Made by a program: the position numbers and the translations under genes. Source: an uncultured Coxiella sp. (GTDB taxonomy: Bacteria; Pseudomonadota; Gammaproteobacteria; Comchoanobacterales; Comchoanobacteraceae). Taken from it: DNA of 45,000 nt. This document shows positions 8,318 through 16,749 of this stretch, in pieces (the first letter of the stretch is position 1; every line of letters begins with the position of its first letter). The stretch lies in NCBI GenBank assembly GCA_902538855.1, contig CACBGS010000001.1:1-45000 (forward strand), in the 5' to 3' direction. The notes beneath the pieces were generated by a model. It searched no databases. It was not told where the DNA came from and worked only from the letters and a program-made list of their open reading frames with translations.

Positions 8318-11300
8318 TTACATTTTTCTTGTCGGCTTAGTAACATATGTTTGTGTTGTATTGCTGTTCCTAACTGTATATTTGAATGTACTGATAGGTA
8401 ATAAAGAAGTTGCTGCTGAGGGTTTAGCTTTTTTACGTTGCTTATTATTTCTTACTTTCTTGCAAGTGGTAAATTTCTTGAGAAATAAACTGACAGAATT
8501 AAAGTATCTGCATAATTTTTTTAGGAATTTATTTAAATGTTTTTGTGCATATGCTAATTTGCTGTTGATATATTTTTTTAAGTTGGCGTAGGCTTTAGTT
8601 AGTTCTATAAAGGCCTTGTTTATTTTTTTATTTATATTAACTAGTCCTTTATAAATCCTTTTTGAGTCTTTATATATTTTGTCTATATCGGCGCCTAGCT
8701 GCGTTTGGTTTAATTTTTTGGTATCATCAATTGTGCGCTGTAGGGCAGTGTGACAAATATTTTTTATGTTTTTGACACTGCTACTAGCATTTTTTAAGTT
8801 TTCTATTGCCTTTACTCTATACTGTAGACTGCGGGTAGTTTGCTGATATTGGTTTAGTAAGTTTGCTGGTATATTTTTTTGTAAGCTGGCAAATTCAGCT
8901 GCTACAAGCTTTAATTGGTCAATAGTAATATTGAATAAATCCTCTTTTTCTTCTTTACTCTCTTGCATATGGTTTATTTTTTCCATAGCTGCATAGCAGC
9001 CAGAAAAGATGGTGTTTGATATGTTATGGGGAGCAACCCTCATGGCTATATTGTCTATTTGTGTTATGGCCTCACTTAGAATATCCTCGGAATTAGGGAT
9101 TACTTGTGCTACTTCTTTGAGGGTCAGTGATGTTTCATCACAAAACTGTTTAATAATTCTTTCTGATTTATTCTTAGAAACTTCTTGGGTCATATGCAGT
9201 TTTTGGTATAAGCCGTCAAGTTCCTCAAGGCTATGTTTAACAGTATTTACTAATATTGTACATTCATCTTTTACGGCTAATGTTGCAGTTAGTTCTGGAA
9301 TTTCTTTAAGATAGTCGTATATATCTTTTTCATATGATCTAGCTTTTGTTAGCATGCCTTTACCTTTAATGGCTAGATAGGGTGTTATAGTCTCAAGTTT
9401 TCCTATTTTTTTGTTAAGTTCACAGCTTATTTGATTGAGGGTATTGCTATTATCATCCATTTTTCCTAGGCGTTGGCTGGTTTTTAGGAGTATGGATTTT
9501 TTTATTTCATGGATAGATGTTTTAATTTGAATTTTTAAGGCATCATTACGTTTTATCTTTTTAGTTAGGGTGTTTTGGTTGGTTATGAGGCAGTACATAA
9601 GTCTTTGTAGTGGTTCTAGCAGTAGGTTTGCTAGAAAACTCATTTCTTTTTTGTTGGTATATGCCTGTGGGTCATTGCTAAATATGTCTGATTCAAGCGC
9701 AGCTCCTGATGCGATAGCATCATTCCATCGTGTTTCTATTAATTTTTTAGTAACAGCACTGCGATTAAGATTGCCAAGATAATATTCAGTTTCATATGCT
9801 GTTGGAGTATTGCTGCTGTCAGTGATAAATGCTTCACGGCTTCTTTTATGTGCAAATTCTATACTATTATTATTGATAATATCGCTTAGCTTGCCGCTGG
9901 TATTTGCTCTGGCAATATTACGCATAACTTGTTTTTGAATAGTAAGCGTTTCTGCCATAAAGCTATTTATAAGTACCATGTCTTTTGCAGTAGGTATCTG
10001 AATATCAGGTATATCTTTGAATTTTTTATTATGTTTTTTGCGCATAGCGCTGTTGTATTGGTGTATCTTTTTATTATAATATGACACTATCTTTTTCTTG
10101 AGTTTTACTGCTGCTTGGGGGTCATCTTTGTAGCTTTGATCTATATTTTTTCCACACATGCCAATAGTGAACAGTCCTGGTATTGTATAGGGATGAAAAT
10201 ACTTAGGTATGTTGTTTTCTTTTGCTTGTAATCCACAAAATGCTTTATCAAGCATAGTGGTCTCTTTTCCTGTTATTACAGGCTTTTGTAAGCTGCCATG
10301 TGCTATATAACCACTTTGTACTTGTTGATTTTTATTGCTACCACTTAGGCTGGTCCATATTTGATTTTGGCATTCACCTTGAAATCCAAGTGTATCATGG
10401 CCAGTATTATAATGCGTGAAGATATTGTTGCTGACATTATTATCATCTCTGTCAAAATTAAATATACCTGCTGCACGGGTAGAGCCTAGTCCTGGGATTG
10501 GATCATTTGCTGTTGCGTTTAAGGTTATGGGGCGAGTTTTGAGTTGTAATGCGTTTGCTTTTCTATCTGCTATTTTAGATTCTAATGTTTTTATTGCCTG
10601 TGTTGCCTCATCGCTTCTCGTATTTTCTTTCATTTCTTGTAGTTGGTCAGATAGCTCTTCATCTATTTTTTTATTGCCATTGGCTATTAAAAAATTTAGT
10701 CTTTCAGCAACAAGTAATGTGGTATAGGCGCCTCTACTAAATCCTTGTATATTAACAATGGGTAGAGGGTCTTGTGCTGTATTTGCTAATAGGCATTCGT
10801 ATATATCTTGCGCAACTTTTTTACTTCTTTTAGCCATGGATTGTCCAAAGCAGGCATCGTATATTTGGTTTTTTTCATTTGTTCCTGGTCCTCTATAACT
10901 GCCAAAAACTACTCTGCTATTGGCTATTGTGCTTTCTTGTAATTGGTCGAAATATTGATCGGCGCTATTGCTGCGTATGCTTTTTTTCAGCTGTTCGCTC
11001 TCAGCTGTTCTCATGTTAAGTGTTTTAGTTAAGCTAGCAATCTCTTTTTTTGCCTGTTTTTTTGCTGCTATCATTGTTTCTTTACTTTTTACGAGTATAT
11101 TTAATTTTCTCATGCGTTCATTAAGTTTACGTATATGTATGCTTAGCTTTAGAATACGTGTTTGTATATCTAGCTGTGGTATATATGCTTGGTTGATACA
11201 ATCAAATACATGGTCGTAATGAATATTGATGCCAATATCTCTGTTGTGCTTATCTCTGTGCTGTAGCTCTAGATAGCGAGGAATGGCGCAGGTTCCATTA

Positions 11301-11344
11301 AAAATAACTTTAATTTCTCGTAATGGCTTATCATCGTTGTGCAT
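8318..11344 (-). CDS. Large coiled-coil protein with DUF2235-like GFSRG hydrolase region; effector candidate
   Basis: 1008 aa, not recognised as a whole. The N-terminal ~350 residues look like a divergent alpha/beta hydrolase of the DUF2235/Tle1 type: a first strand KVIFNGT (12-18, compare 'FDGT'), FGSYRGPGTN (147-156), a nucleophile elbow NIQGFSRGAYTTLL with Ser203, and NATANDPIPGLGS (Asp281 as possible acid). His316 or His349 could complete a triad. A basic coiled coil (about 60-125) is inserted between strand 1 and the GPGT segment. The remainder (about 560-960) is nearly all helical and Lys-rich. There is no signal peptide and no clear membrane segment; the end is very basic (RNNKQRKKAKP). 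Known DUF2235 proteins include type VI phospholipase effectors; an effector role here is inference. ATG 11344 gives the FNGT strand in the expected place. Confidence 0.62.
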   Translation of the reverse strand: MHNDDKPLREIKVIFNGTCAIPRYLELQHRDKHNRDIGINIHYDHVFDCINQAYIPQLDIQTRILKLSIHIRKLNERMRKLNILVKSKETMIAAKKQAKKEIASLTKTLNMRTAESEQLKKSIRSNSADQYFDQLQESTIANSRVVFGSYRGPGTNEKNQIYDACFGQSMAKRSKKVAQDIYECLLANTAQDPLPIVNIQGFSRGAYTTLLVAERLNFLIANGNKKIDEELSDQLQEMKENTRSDEATQAIKTLESKIADRKANALQLKTRPITLNATANDPIPGLGSTRAAGIFNFDRDDNNVSNNIFTHYNTGHDTLGFQGECQNQIWTSLSGSNKNQQVQSGYIAHGSLQKPVITGKETTMLDKAFCGLQAKENNIPKYFHPYTIPGLFTIGMCGKNIDQSYKDDPQAAVKLKKKIVSYYNKKIHQYNSAMRKKHNKKFKDIPDIQIPTAKDMVLINSFMAETLTIQKQVMRNIARANTSGKLSDIINNNSIEFAHKRSREAFITDSSNTPTAYETEYYLGNLNRSAVTKKLIETRWNDAIASGAALESDIFSNDPQAYTNKKEMSFLANLLLEPLQRLMYCLITNQNTLTKKIKRNDALKIQIKTSIHEIKKSILLKTSQRLGKMDDNSNTLNQISCELNKKIGKLETITPYLAIKGKGMLTKARSYEKDIYDYLKEIPELTATLAVKDECTILVNTVKHSLEELDGLYQKLHMTQEVSKNKSERIIKQFCDETSLTLKEVAQVIPNSEDILSEAITQIDNIAMRVAPHNISNTIFSGCYAAMEKINHMQESKEEKEDLFNITIDQLKLVAAEFASLQKNIPANLLNQYQQTTRSLQYRVKAIENLKNASSSVKNIKNICHTALQRTIDDTKKLNQTQLGADIDKIYKDSKRIYKGLVNINKKINKAFIELTKAYANLKKYINSKLAYAQKHLNKFLKKLCRYFNSVSLFLKKFTTCKKVRNNKQRKKAKPSAATSLLPISTFKYTVRNSNTTQTYVTKPTRKM

Positions 11345-11488
11345 TTGTTTTTACCGTGGTGCTTATATATAGGTTATAGCTTATGTGTATGATATTGCAT
11401 AAAATAATGTGTTAATCGTAGGGGGTGTATATGCTTGTAGACACGCCGGCTATATGTTAGCATCAAATAAAGCTATTATGGGTTTAAT

Positions 11489-12760
11489 ATGAGTTATAAT
11501 GAAATCGGTGCAGTCTCACACTCGCTGTTGATGCCTGGTAGTGTATTAGAGAAAATGTTGCAGCTCACGGAGAGAAGAAAAAAAGATGCGGCTGAATATG
11601 CAGCGGCTATTGATGCTATTATTTATGCTATGGAGTGCTATTTTGAAAAGCAGGCATGGAAGTTATGGATAGAGCAAGATCAGTGTAAAAAAGTCTTTTA
11701 TGATATATTTAGTGGTAAAGGTTTTATATCTGCAGTGGCCCAGCAACAACTAGATGATGCATCTGATACTCATTGGTTAGCCTTGTTTACACGTCCACCA
11801 GTATTGTTGTTGTACGAAAATTGTATGCAGCGGCTTGAAGATGCCTTTGTGCAAGTGCTTTTTCAGTGGCAAAGTGTCCTCGGTTCGTTGGGTCATGATA
11901 GCACTATGTCTACAAAAATAGTCAATTATCAACAAATTTCTGGATTGCTGGATAGTTTGGAAGATATTAATAATGCTGAAAAAATGGCTATGTCTTGGCT
12001 GGATAATGCGCTAAGACAGGGTTTGATAAATGCTGCAGCACATAGAAGAGATACCAATGCTCTGGAGCAATACTACACCTTACTAAAATCAGAGAAAGAA
12101 ACGCAGCAAATTGTTAATAGTCTTTCACATAGGCCTTTTCAATCTAATAAATCTAACTATGTTGCTGCTAAACTTGATAGTTATCGTAAGCAGGCGCAGA
12201 AGGGTCGTGAAGGCCTTCTCTCACAGCGTGGATTATTTAAAAACCAAGATGTATTTGCTCTATGTGTTGAAGGTTTTTATGCTAAAGCACAAAGAAATCG
12301 CTTGGCAAAGCATAAGCAGGTACAGCAAAGTTCTTCACCAACATTTAGTCTCTTTGAGTTACCACGTTTACAACCTCTGCCAGGTGTGGATGCGTCTGAG
12401 CAACTATCGCCAAAAGTAGTTGTTCTTGATTATGATGAGCAAACTCAGCAAAAACGTTTGCCCGCACATTTTAGAAGTACAGATTGTATAGGTATACTAA
12501 GTCCTAATGGTTGTTTGAATTATTATCCTGTAAACACCGTAGCCGATGAATGTCGGGTAATAGAAGCTTTTAAAGCTAAACCAGAGGGTGAGTTATTTGT
12601 TAGTATGCCTGCTGATACGCAAAGGGTGCAAAATATTATAGCTCATATTAATTGTGATGTTGTGGTGCCGCGTCGTATTTTTATTGCTGATAACAATGGC
12701 TTTATGTCTGATAGTGCGAATGTATGTTTAAACAAAGAGCAAGTATTGGCTGCGTGTTAG
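11489..12760 (+). CDS. Hypothetical protein, 423 aa, no recognised family
   Basis: A soluble-looking, mostly helical protein with no signal peptide or membrane segment. Residues about 1-270 are predicted helical with charged heptad-like stretches (LEKMLQLTERRKKDAAEYAAAIDAI begins near 19; quoted only in part as LQLTERRKKDAAEYAAA). The C-terminal ~130 residues look different: a mixed alpha/beta segment with VVVLDYDEQTQQKRLPAHF and CDVVVPRRIFIADNNGF. ATG 11489 is preceded by a weak GGGT. It is divergent from the 1008-aa gene (143 bp shared upstream region) and overlaps the 834-aa gene by 4 nt tail to tail, so the three orphans sit together. Base use is like its neighbours. No function can be assigned. 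Confidence 0.75.
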   Translation: MSYNEIGAVSHSLLMPGSVLEKMLQLTERRKKDAAEYAAAIDAIIYAMECYFEKQAWKLWIEQDQCKKVFYDIFSGKGFISAVAQQQLDDASDTHWLALFTRPPVLLLYENCMQRLEDAFVQVLFQWQSVLGSLGHDSTMSTKIVNYQQISGLLDSLEDINNAEKMAMSWLDNALRQGLINAAAHRRDTNALEQYYTLLKSEKETQQIVNSLSHRPFQSNKSNYVAAKLDSYRKQAQKGREGLLSQRGLFKNQDVFALCVEGFYAKAQRNRLAKHKQVQQSSSPTFSLFELPRLQPLPGVDASEQLSPKVVVLDYDEQTQQKRLPAHFRSTDCIGILSPNGCLNYYPVNTVADECRVIEAFKAKPEGELFVSMPADTQRVQNIIAHINCDVVVPRRIFIADNNGFMSDSANVCLNKEQVLAAC

Positions 12761-15261
12761 TGCCGCTTCTTTTTCTGTCTTGGACTTTTGTTTATTTTTA
12801 CTGTTGTATTTTCTTTTATGTTAATTCTAAGTCTTTCTGAGCGACTATAAAGTTCTGTTATTTTCGCATTTTGCTTACTAGGGTCACTTACTCCTTTGTT
12901 TTTTGTAAGCTGGTTAATTGATTTTTGAACTTCTTTTAGCTCTACTATTTGTTTTAGTGCTAATTGGTGTTTTTCATGAAGTGCTGATTCTAAATTTTCT
13001 TCAAGCTTATTTATTTTATCTAATGTTTCTCTTAGCGGTATAAAGCTCACATGCATAAGAATTTTATCAAGGTTGCTATGAAAATTATATATCAGTTCAC
13101 TAATATACTCATTACTATTTCCTAGGACTAATGCTTTTATATTTTCAATTTTCTCGTATAGTTCAATTTTTCTGTTTTGTAAAGTTTGCTCTAGTACTTT
13201 ATGAACTTCTTTTGCGGTATCAAGATTGCTTAATGCCTCATCATTAGTTTTAAGATATGTATCTGCTGCTGCAATACTAGTATTTATTCTGTTTGCTAAA
13301 TCTTCGGTTAGATTATCGATTTTTTCTATTAAGGCTATTTGTAAACCATAGATATCATTTGATTTTACTATGGTTCTTTTATCTAAAAGTTTATTGGCTA
13401 ATTTATCTGCTAATCTATCTACTGAATTTCTATTGCTAATGTTTTTTCCTGTATCTGCAATGTTTTGTGCAAGTGATGCCAGACTTTGTGTACTGTCGTG
13501 GTCTAATGCATGCGTATTTATCATAGCTAACTGTTCTTTATAATCCTGTAATATAGCTAATTTACTTAATCTATTTAAATCTCTATATAGGCTTCTACAC
13601 TCTTGTATTATTTTTGGATTTTTGCATTCATTATAGGAGGTGAAGTAATCTAAAATTTCTCTATTTTCTCGCAGTTGTGATTCTTGTTTGAGCTTTTGTA
13701 TTGTTTTGCTGACTATTGGCTGCATGTTATTATGAAAGTCATTCATCTCTAATCTACAGTTATTTTGTTCAAGGCGTTGACTGATGCTATCACTAGCTGA
13801 TTTTTTCGCTAGTTGCTGGGTTATTTCTTTGCCTTGTGCTTCTGCGTATTCAAGGCCTCTTAATAAATATACTGCGGTGTTGGATTGGTTGTTGACAGCT
13901 TTGCTGTTTAATCCTGATAGTAGGGTGTGGGAGGTGCTATTGGCTTCTTTTAGTGCGCTTGTTATTGATTTTATATCAAAAAGTTTGTTTTTAGAGAAGT
14001 TCATGCCTAGTTTTTCCATAGCTGCACTAACTAAACCTATGCAGAAGCTTAGTATGCCAAAAGTGAGCATATCACTAACTAAGTAAGCTATATATGCTAT
14101 TCTTGTTCTTGGATAAGTGTAGGTTCTTTCTGTTGGTAAGTCTTTTTTACTGGATATTTTTCTTATTGTTTTGGCTATTTTCTTTAAATTATCTTCCTTT
14201 ATTAAGGCCTTAATTTCATTAGATGTTGTTTCTGGTAATATATCTATAAAGCCTGAGATAAAATCTTCTAATGAGTTGCTTTCTTTATGCTTTAGTAGTT
14301 GTTGATATATATCTTCATAGCTGTACTCGTTTCTAGCTGATGATTGGTACTGTTTTTCTGATAATAGCTCAGAGATAGATGCAGATAGATTGTTTGCATC
14401 TTCAGCATCCTTATCTAAACTGATATTTTCTAAATTATGGATGAGTTCATTGTAGTTGTCTTCATCTAATTCTCTAAATATAGAGTTCTTATTGGCTTCT
14501 TTGATAATACTTTCTCTTAGCCCATTAACTTCAATGCTAGATTGTAGTAACTGGGTTATATTATTATGTGAAACTGAATATTGCCACTTTTCAATAAGTT
14601 TTTGATCATTACTACTTAATGTATTATCGTTAATTAATAAATTCTCACATGCCTTGTGGAATGCAGCAGCCAGTAGCTCACGCCGGGTTACATTAGGGGT
14701 GTAGTCTTCTAGTAAACCTTCAAGGTGTTCAAGTTCTTGCTCTAATAATTTAATAGGTTCATGTTCACTTTGTCTATGTGTTGTTTTTAGTAGTGTTATA
14801 CGACTATTTAAAAATTCAATACGTTCTGCTACTAGCTTGCACAATGTTTTTGCGTTCTCAATATTATTATATTTCTCAAAATTGTAGAGTTGTGACACTC
14901 TTGATGTAAAATTAAATAGCATGCAAGATACTATTTGTAAGGTCATGCCTATGATAATAGGGCCAAATATAACGAGAGGATAGAAGTAAATGCCAACACC
15001 ACTGGCTGTTATTAAGGCATGAATTGCTGCAGTTTCTGGAGATAAGCAAAGTAAAATGGCTGTAATAAAGCCAATGAATGATAGGCCGATACCAATTTTA
15101 CCAATTAGTTTTATAATTTTCTCAAATATGGAGTTGCCTTGCATATAAACATTATCATGTGCAAATTTATCAATAATGCTATCAGATACAGCGGCATTAA
15201 TTTTTTTTGAAAATTCCCAGACGCTTCCTAAGAGCCCATATGGTTGATTAGATTGTGGCAT
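12757..15261 (-). CDS. Hypothetical membrane-anchored coiled-coil protein, 834 aa
   Basis: Not recognised. Hydrophobic segments lie at about 56-73, 78-97 and 97-115 (GIGLSFIGFITAILL; YPLVIFGPIIIGMTLQIVS), and another pair of turns at about 388-413 (SDMLTFGILSFCIGLVSA). The rest is long, charged and helical with coiled-coil character, especially 130-185 and 420-834. It ends KINKSPRQKKKRH, strongly basic. No signal peptide precedes the first hydrophobic segment. This layout, hydrophobic hairpins plus long coiled coil, is common in secreted effectors of intracellular gammaproteobacteria but also in structural envelope proteins, so the role stays open. ATG 15261. The upstream gene (outer-membrane barrel) is separated by a terminator. 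Confidence 0.72.
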   Translation of the reverse strand: MPQSNQPYGLLGSVWEFSKKINAAVSDSIIDKFAHDNVYMQGNSIFEKIIKLIGKIGIGLSFIGFITAILLCLSPETAAIHALITASGVGIYFYPLVIFGPIIIGMTLQIVSCMLFNFTSRVSQLYNFEKYNNIENAKTLCKLVAERIEFLNSRITLLKTTHRQSEHEPIKLLEQELEHLEGLLEDYTPNVTRRELLAAAFHKACENLLINDNTLSSNDQKLIEKWQYSVSHNNITQLLQSSIEVNGLRESIIKEANKNSIFRELDEDNYNELIHNLENISLDKDAEDANNLSASISELLSEKQYQSSARNEYSYEDIYQQLLKHKESNSLEDFISGFIDILPETTSNEIKALIKEDNLKKIAKTIRKISSKKDLPTERTYTYPRTRIAYIAYLVSDMLTFGILSFCIGLVSAAMEKLGMNFSKNKLFDIKSITSALKEANSTSHTLLSGLNSKAVNNQSNTAVYLLRGLEYAEAQGKEITQQLAKKSASDSISQRLEQNNCRLEMNDFHNNMQPIVSKTIQKLKQESQLRENREILDYFTSYNECKNPKIIQECRSLYRDLNRLSKLAILQDYKEQLAMINTHALDHDSTQSLASLAQNIADTGKNISNRNSVDRLADKLANKLLDKRTIVKSNDIYGLQIALIEKIDNLTEDLANRINTSIAAADTYLKTNDEALSNLDTAKEVHKVLEQTLQNRKIELYEKIENIKALVLGNSNEYISELIYNFHSNLDKILMHVSFIPLRETLDKINKLEENLESALHEKHQLALKQIVELKEVQKSINQLTKNKGVSDPSKQNAKITELYSRSERLRINIKENTTVKINKSPRQKKKRH

Positions 15262-15337
15262 ACAAATAGTTTGTTTAATGTATACAGTTTATAGTACAAA
15301 TTAATCCAAAAATCATATTTAATTATTATTTTTTATA

Positions 15338-15370
15338 ATAAAAAAGACTGCGATATAGCAGCCTTTTTTA
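15338..15370 (-). terminator. Rho-independent terminator after the outer-membrane barrel gene
   Basis: Read on the minus strand: an A-run, then GGCTGC, a short TATATC loop, GCAGTC and a run of six T. The stem pairs throughout in that direction with one G-U; on the plus strand the same position would be an A-C mismatch. It begins 17 bp after the barrel gene's stop and separates it from the 834-aa gene. Confidence 0.75.
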
Positions 15371-15386
15371 TTAAAAAAGTGTGTTA

Positions 15387-15926
15387 TTAGAAGTTATAAC
15401 TCATACCAACACCTACAGCATTTTTAGCTACAGTAACATTCTTATTAGGTATGTAACGTGTGTAACTAATATGAAGATCAGTTTCGTCATTAAGACTATA
15501 CTTAGCACCTACTTTTGCCATACCATGAAGTTTTTCTTTAGCAGTATTACTTACGCCTTTTTTACCGTTAAAGTAATAGCCTGCACCTAGCATTGCAAAT
15601 GGCTTAACTGATGCAATTTGGTCAGGTGAAGTTGCACGTATACCGGTGTAGATAGTGGATAAATAATCGTTGCTAAAGCTGCTATTTAAATTATTAACCC
15701 TAGTATCTAATTTATTACTGTAAGTATGTGTTAGGCCAGTTTCAACAGCGAAAATATTATCTATGTTATAGATACCCGCTATGCTTGGTTTGTTACTTAC
15801 TGGTGTGAATTCAATAGCAAATTTCTTTTCATTTGCGACTGAGTCATCTTTTATTAAAGGAGCAGCTGCAAATAAGCTTGTGCTGACCGTAATTACGGCA
15901 GCAGTTGTTAGTAATTTACTGAACAT
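15387..15926 (-). CDS. Small outer-membrane beta-barrel protein
   Basis: 179 aa with a classical signal peptide (MFSKLLTTAAVITVSTSLFA, cleavage probably around residues 20-22). The mature ~158 residues show alternating polar/hydrophobic strands with Gly/Tyr/Phe (FAIEFTPVSN, FAMLGAGYYFNG, GMAKVGAKYSLN, LHISYTRY) and end GVGMSYNF. A terminal Phe is the known BAM recognition signal. Size fits an eight-stranded barrel of the OmpA-N-terminal/porin-like superfamily, with no peptidoglycan-binding domain. Ligand or function is unknown. A GGAGAC site precedes ATG 15926. It has its own candidate promoter and terminator, so it is probably monocistronic and well expressed. Confidence 0.82.
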   Translation of the reverse strand: MFSKLLTTAAVITVSTSLFAAAPLIKDDSVANEKKFAIEFTPVSNKPSIAGIYNIDNIFAVETGLTHTYSNKLDTRVNNLNSSFSNDYLSTIYTGIRATSPDQIASVKPFAMLGAGYYFNGKKGVSNTAKEKLHGMAKVGAKYSLNDETDLHISYTRYIPNKNVTVAKNAVGVGMSYNF

Positions 15927-15960
15927 AATATGTCTCCAGTCAAATTGTTAATGTAGCAAC

Positions 15961-15989
15961 ATCCTAGGTGACTACCCAGGGCTAAGCAA
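15961..15989 (-). promoter_or_regulatory. Candidate promoter with dyad for the barrel gene
   Basis: On the minus strand TTGCTT (15984-15989), a 17-bp spacer, TAGGAT (15961-15966). Inside it lies a dyad CCTGGGT-AGTC-ACCTAGG (15963-15980), overlapping the spacer and -10. There is no T-run after it, so a terminator is unlikely; an operator or leader structure is possible. The barrel ATG is about 35 bp downstream. Confidence 0.42.
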
Positions 15990-16026
15990 TTAATGAATTA
16001 TTAGATTTTGTATTATTTGTCTATTT

Positions 16027-16593
16027 TTAATGTCTTATGGTTTTATTATCATTTAAGTCTATGATAGTGCTTGGTTTTTTTCCTTCTGGTTGTCCTGCTA
16101 TTATTGCTGATATATTAGGGAAAACTTTTTTTATACCCTCAGCCTGCATCAGTGCTGCTTGTCCTTGTATATTTGCGCTGGTGCTTATAATAGGATGACT
16201 GATAGTTTTACATAGTGTGCTAGCAATGCTATTACTGGTAATTCTCAAGGCAATTTTTCCCTTATGCTGTAACCATTCTGGACATGTGTCTGCAGCTGGA
16301 AATAATAAGGTATAGGGACCTGGCCAATACTCTTTGGCTTTTTCTAATAAGTGTAGACTATCTTTGGCTATCAGATGCTGTGCTTGTTGATAATTAGCAA
16401 TAAGCATTAGAAATGTTTTGTTAGGGTCACGCTTTTTTAGTCTAGCTATCTTGAGTACAGCCTCGCGGTTGAAAGCATCACAGCCAAGGCCGTAAGATGA
16501 TTCAGTAGGGTAGGCAATTACGCCTCCTTGCATGAGTATATCTCCTGCCTCATTTGCAGGTATAAGTATTGGGGGGGTATTAGGCTTATTCAT
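16027..16593 (-). CDS. tsaC: Threonylcarbamoyl-AMP synthase TsaC (YrdC/Sua5 family)
   Basis: Makes L-threonylcarbamoyladenylate from Thr, bicarbonate and ATP for t6A37 modification of ANN-decoding tRNAs. The protein has GGVIAYPTESSYGLGCDAF (nucleotide site), IARLKKRDPNKTFLMLI with the family KxR...K pattern, YWPGPYTLLFPA and ISHPIISTSANIQG, all hallmarks of the YrdC fold. The open frame begins at a TTG (16629), but ATG 16593 gives 188 aa, close to E. coli TsaC (190), and is chosen although it lacks a clear ribosome-binding site. The Sua5 C-terminal domain is absent, so this is the short TsaC form. It is divergent from the 239-aa gene. Confidence 0.92.
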   Translation of the reverse strand: MNKPNTPPILIPANEAGDILMQGGVIAYPTESSYGLGCDAFNREAVLKIARLKKRDPNKTFLMLIANYQQAQHLIAKDSLHLLEKAKEYWPGPYTLLFPAADTCPEWLQHKGKIALRITSNSIASTLCKTISHPIISTSANIQGQAALMQAEGIKKVFPNISAIIAGQPEGKKPSTIIDLNDNKTIRH

Positions 16594-16683
16594 TGTTTTT
16601 ATTGTTATATGTTTGTGATTAATTTGCAAGTGTTCTGTGTTAATTACTTGTATGAAGTTAGTATGAAATTGTTCGAGATAGTT

Positions 16684-16710
16684 TTGTGTTAGAAAAATCT
16701 ATGCTAGAAT
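16684..16710 (+). promoter_or_regulatory. Candidate extended -10 promoter for the 239-aa gene
   Basis: TTGTGT (16684-16689), a 15-bp spacer and TGC-TAGAAT (16702-16710), an extended -10 element, lie 40 bp before the GTG start. This is motif-level evidence. Confidence 0.42.
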
Positions 16711-16749
16711 ACGTATGAGTTGATATGTTATCAATAAGAGGAATTTTTT

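Noticed and set aside
8361-11219. Several plus-strand frames inside the 1008-aa gene
   Set aside because: The minus-strand frame is continuous for 1008 codons and contains hydrolase motifs; the plus frames are hydrophobic shadows of Lys/Asn-rich coding.
11420-11455. Imperfect hairpin (GGTGT...ACACGCC) in the divergent gap before the 423-aa gene
   Set aside because: The loop is long, one pair is mismatched, and no T-run or conserved element supports it.
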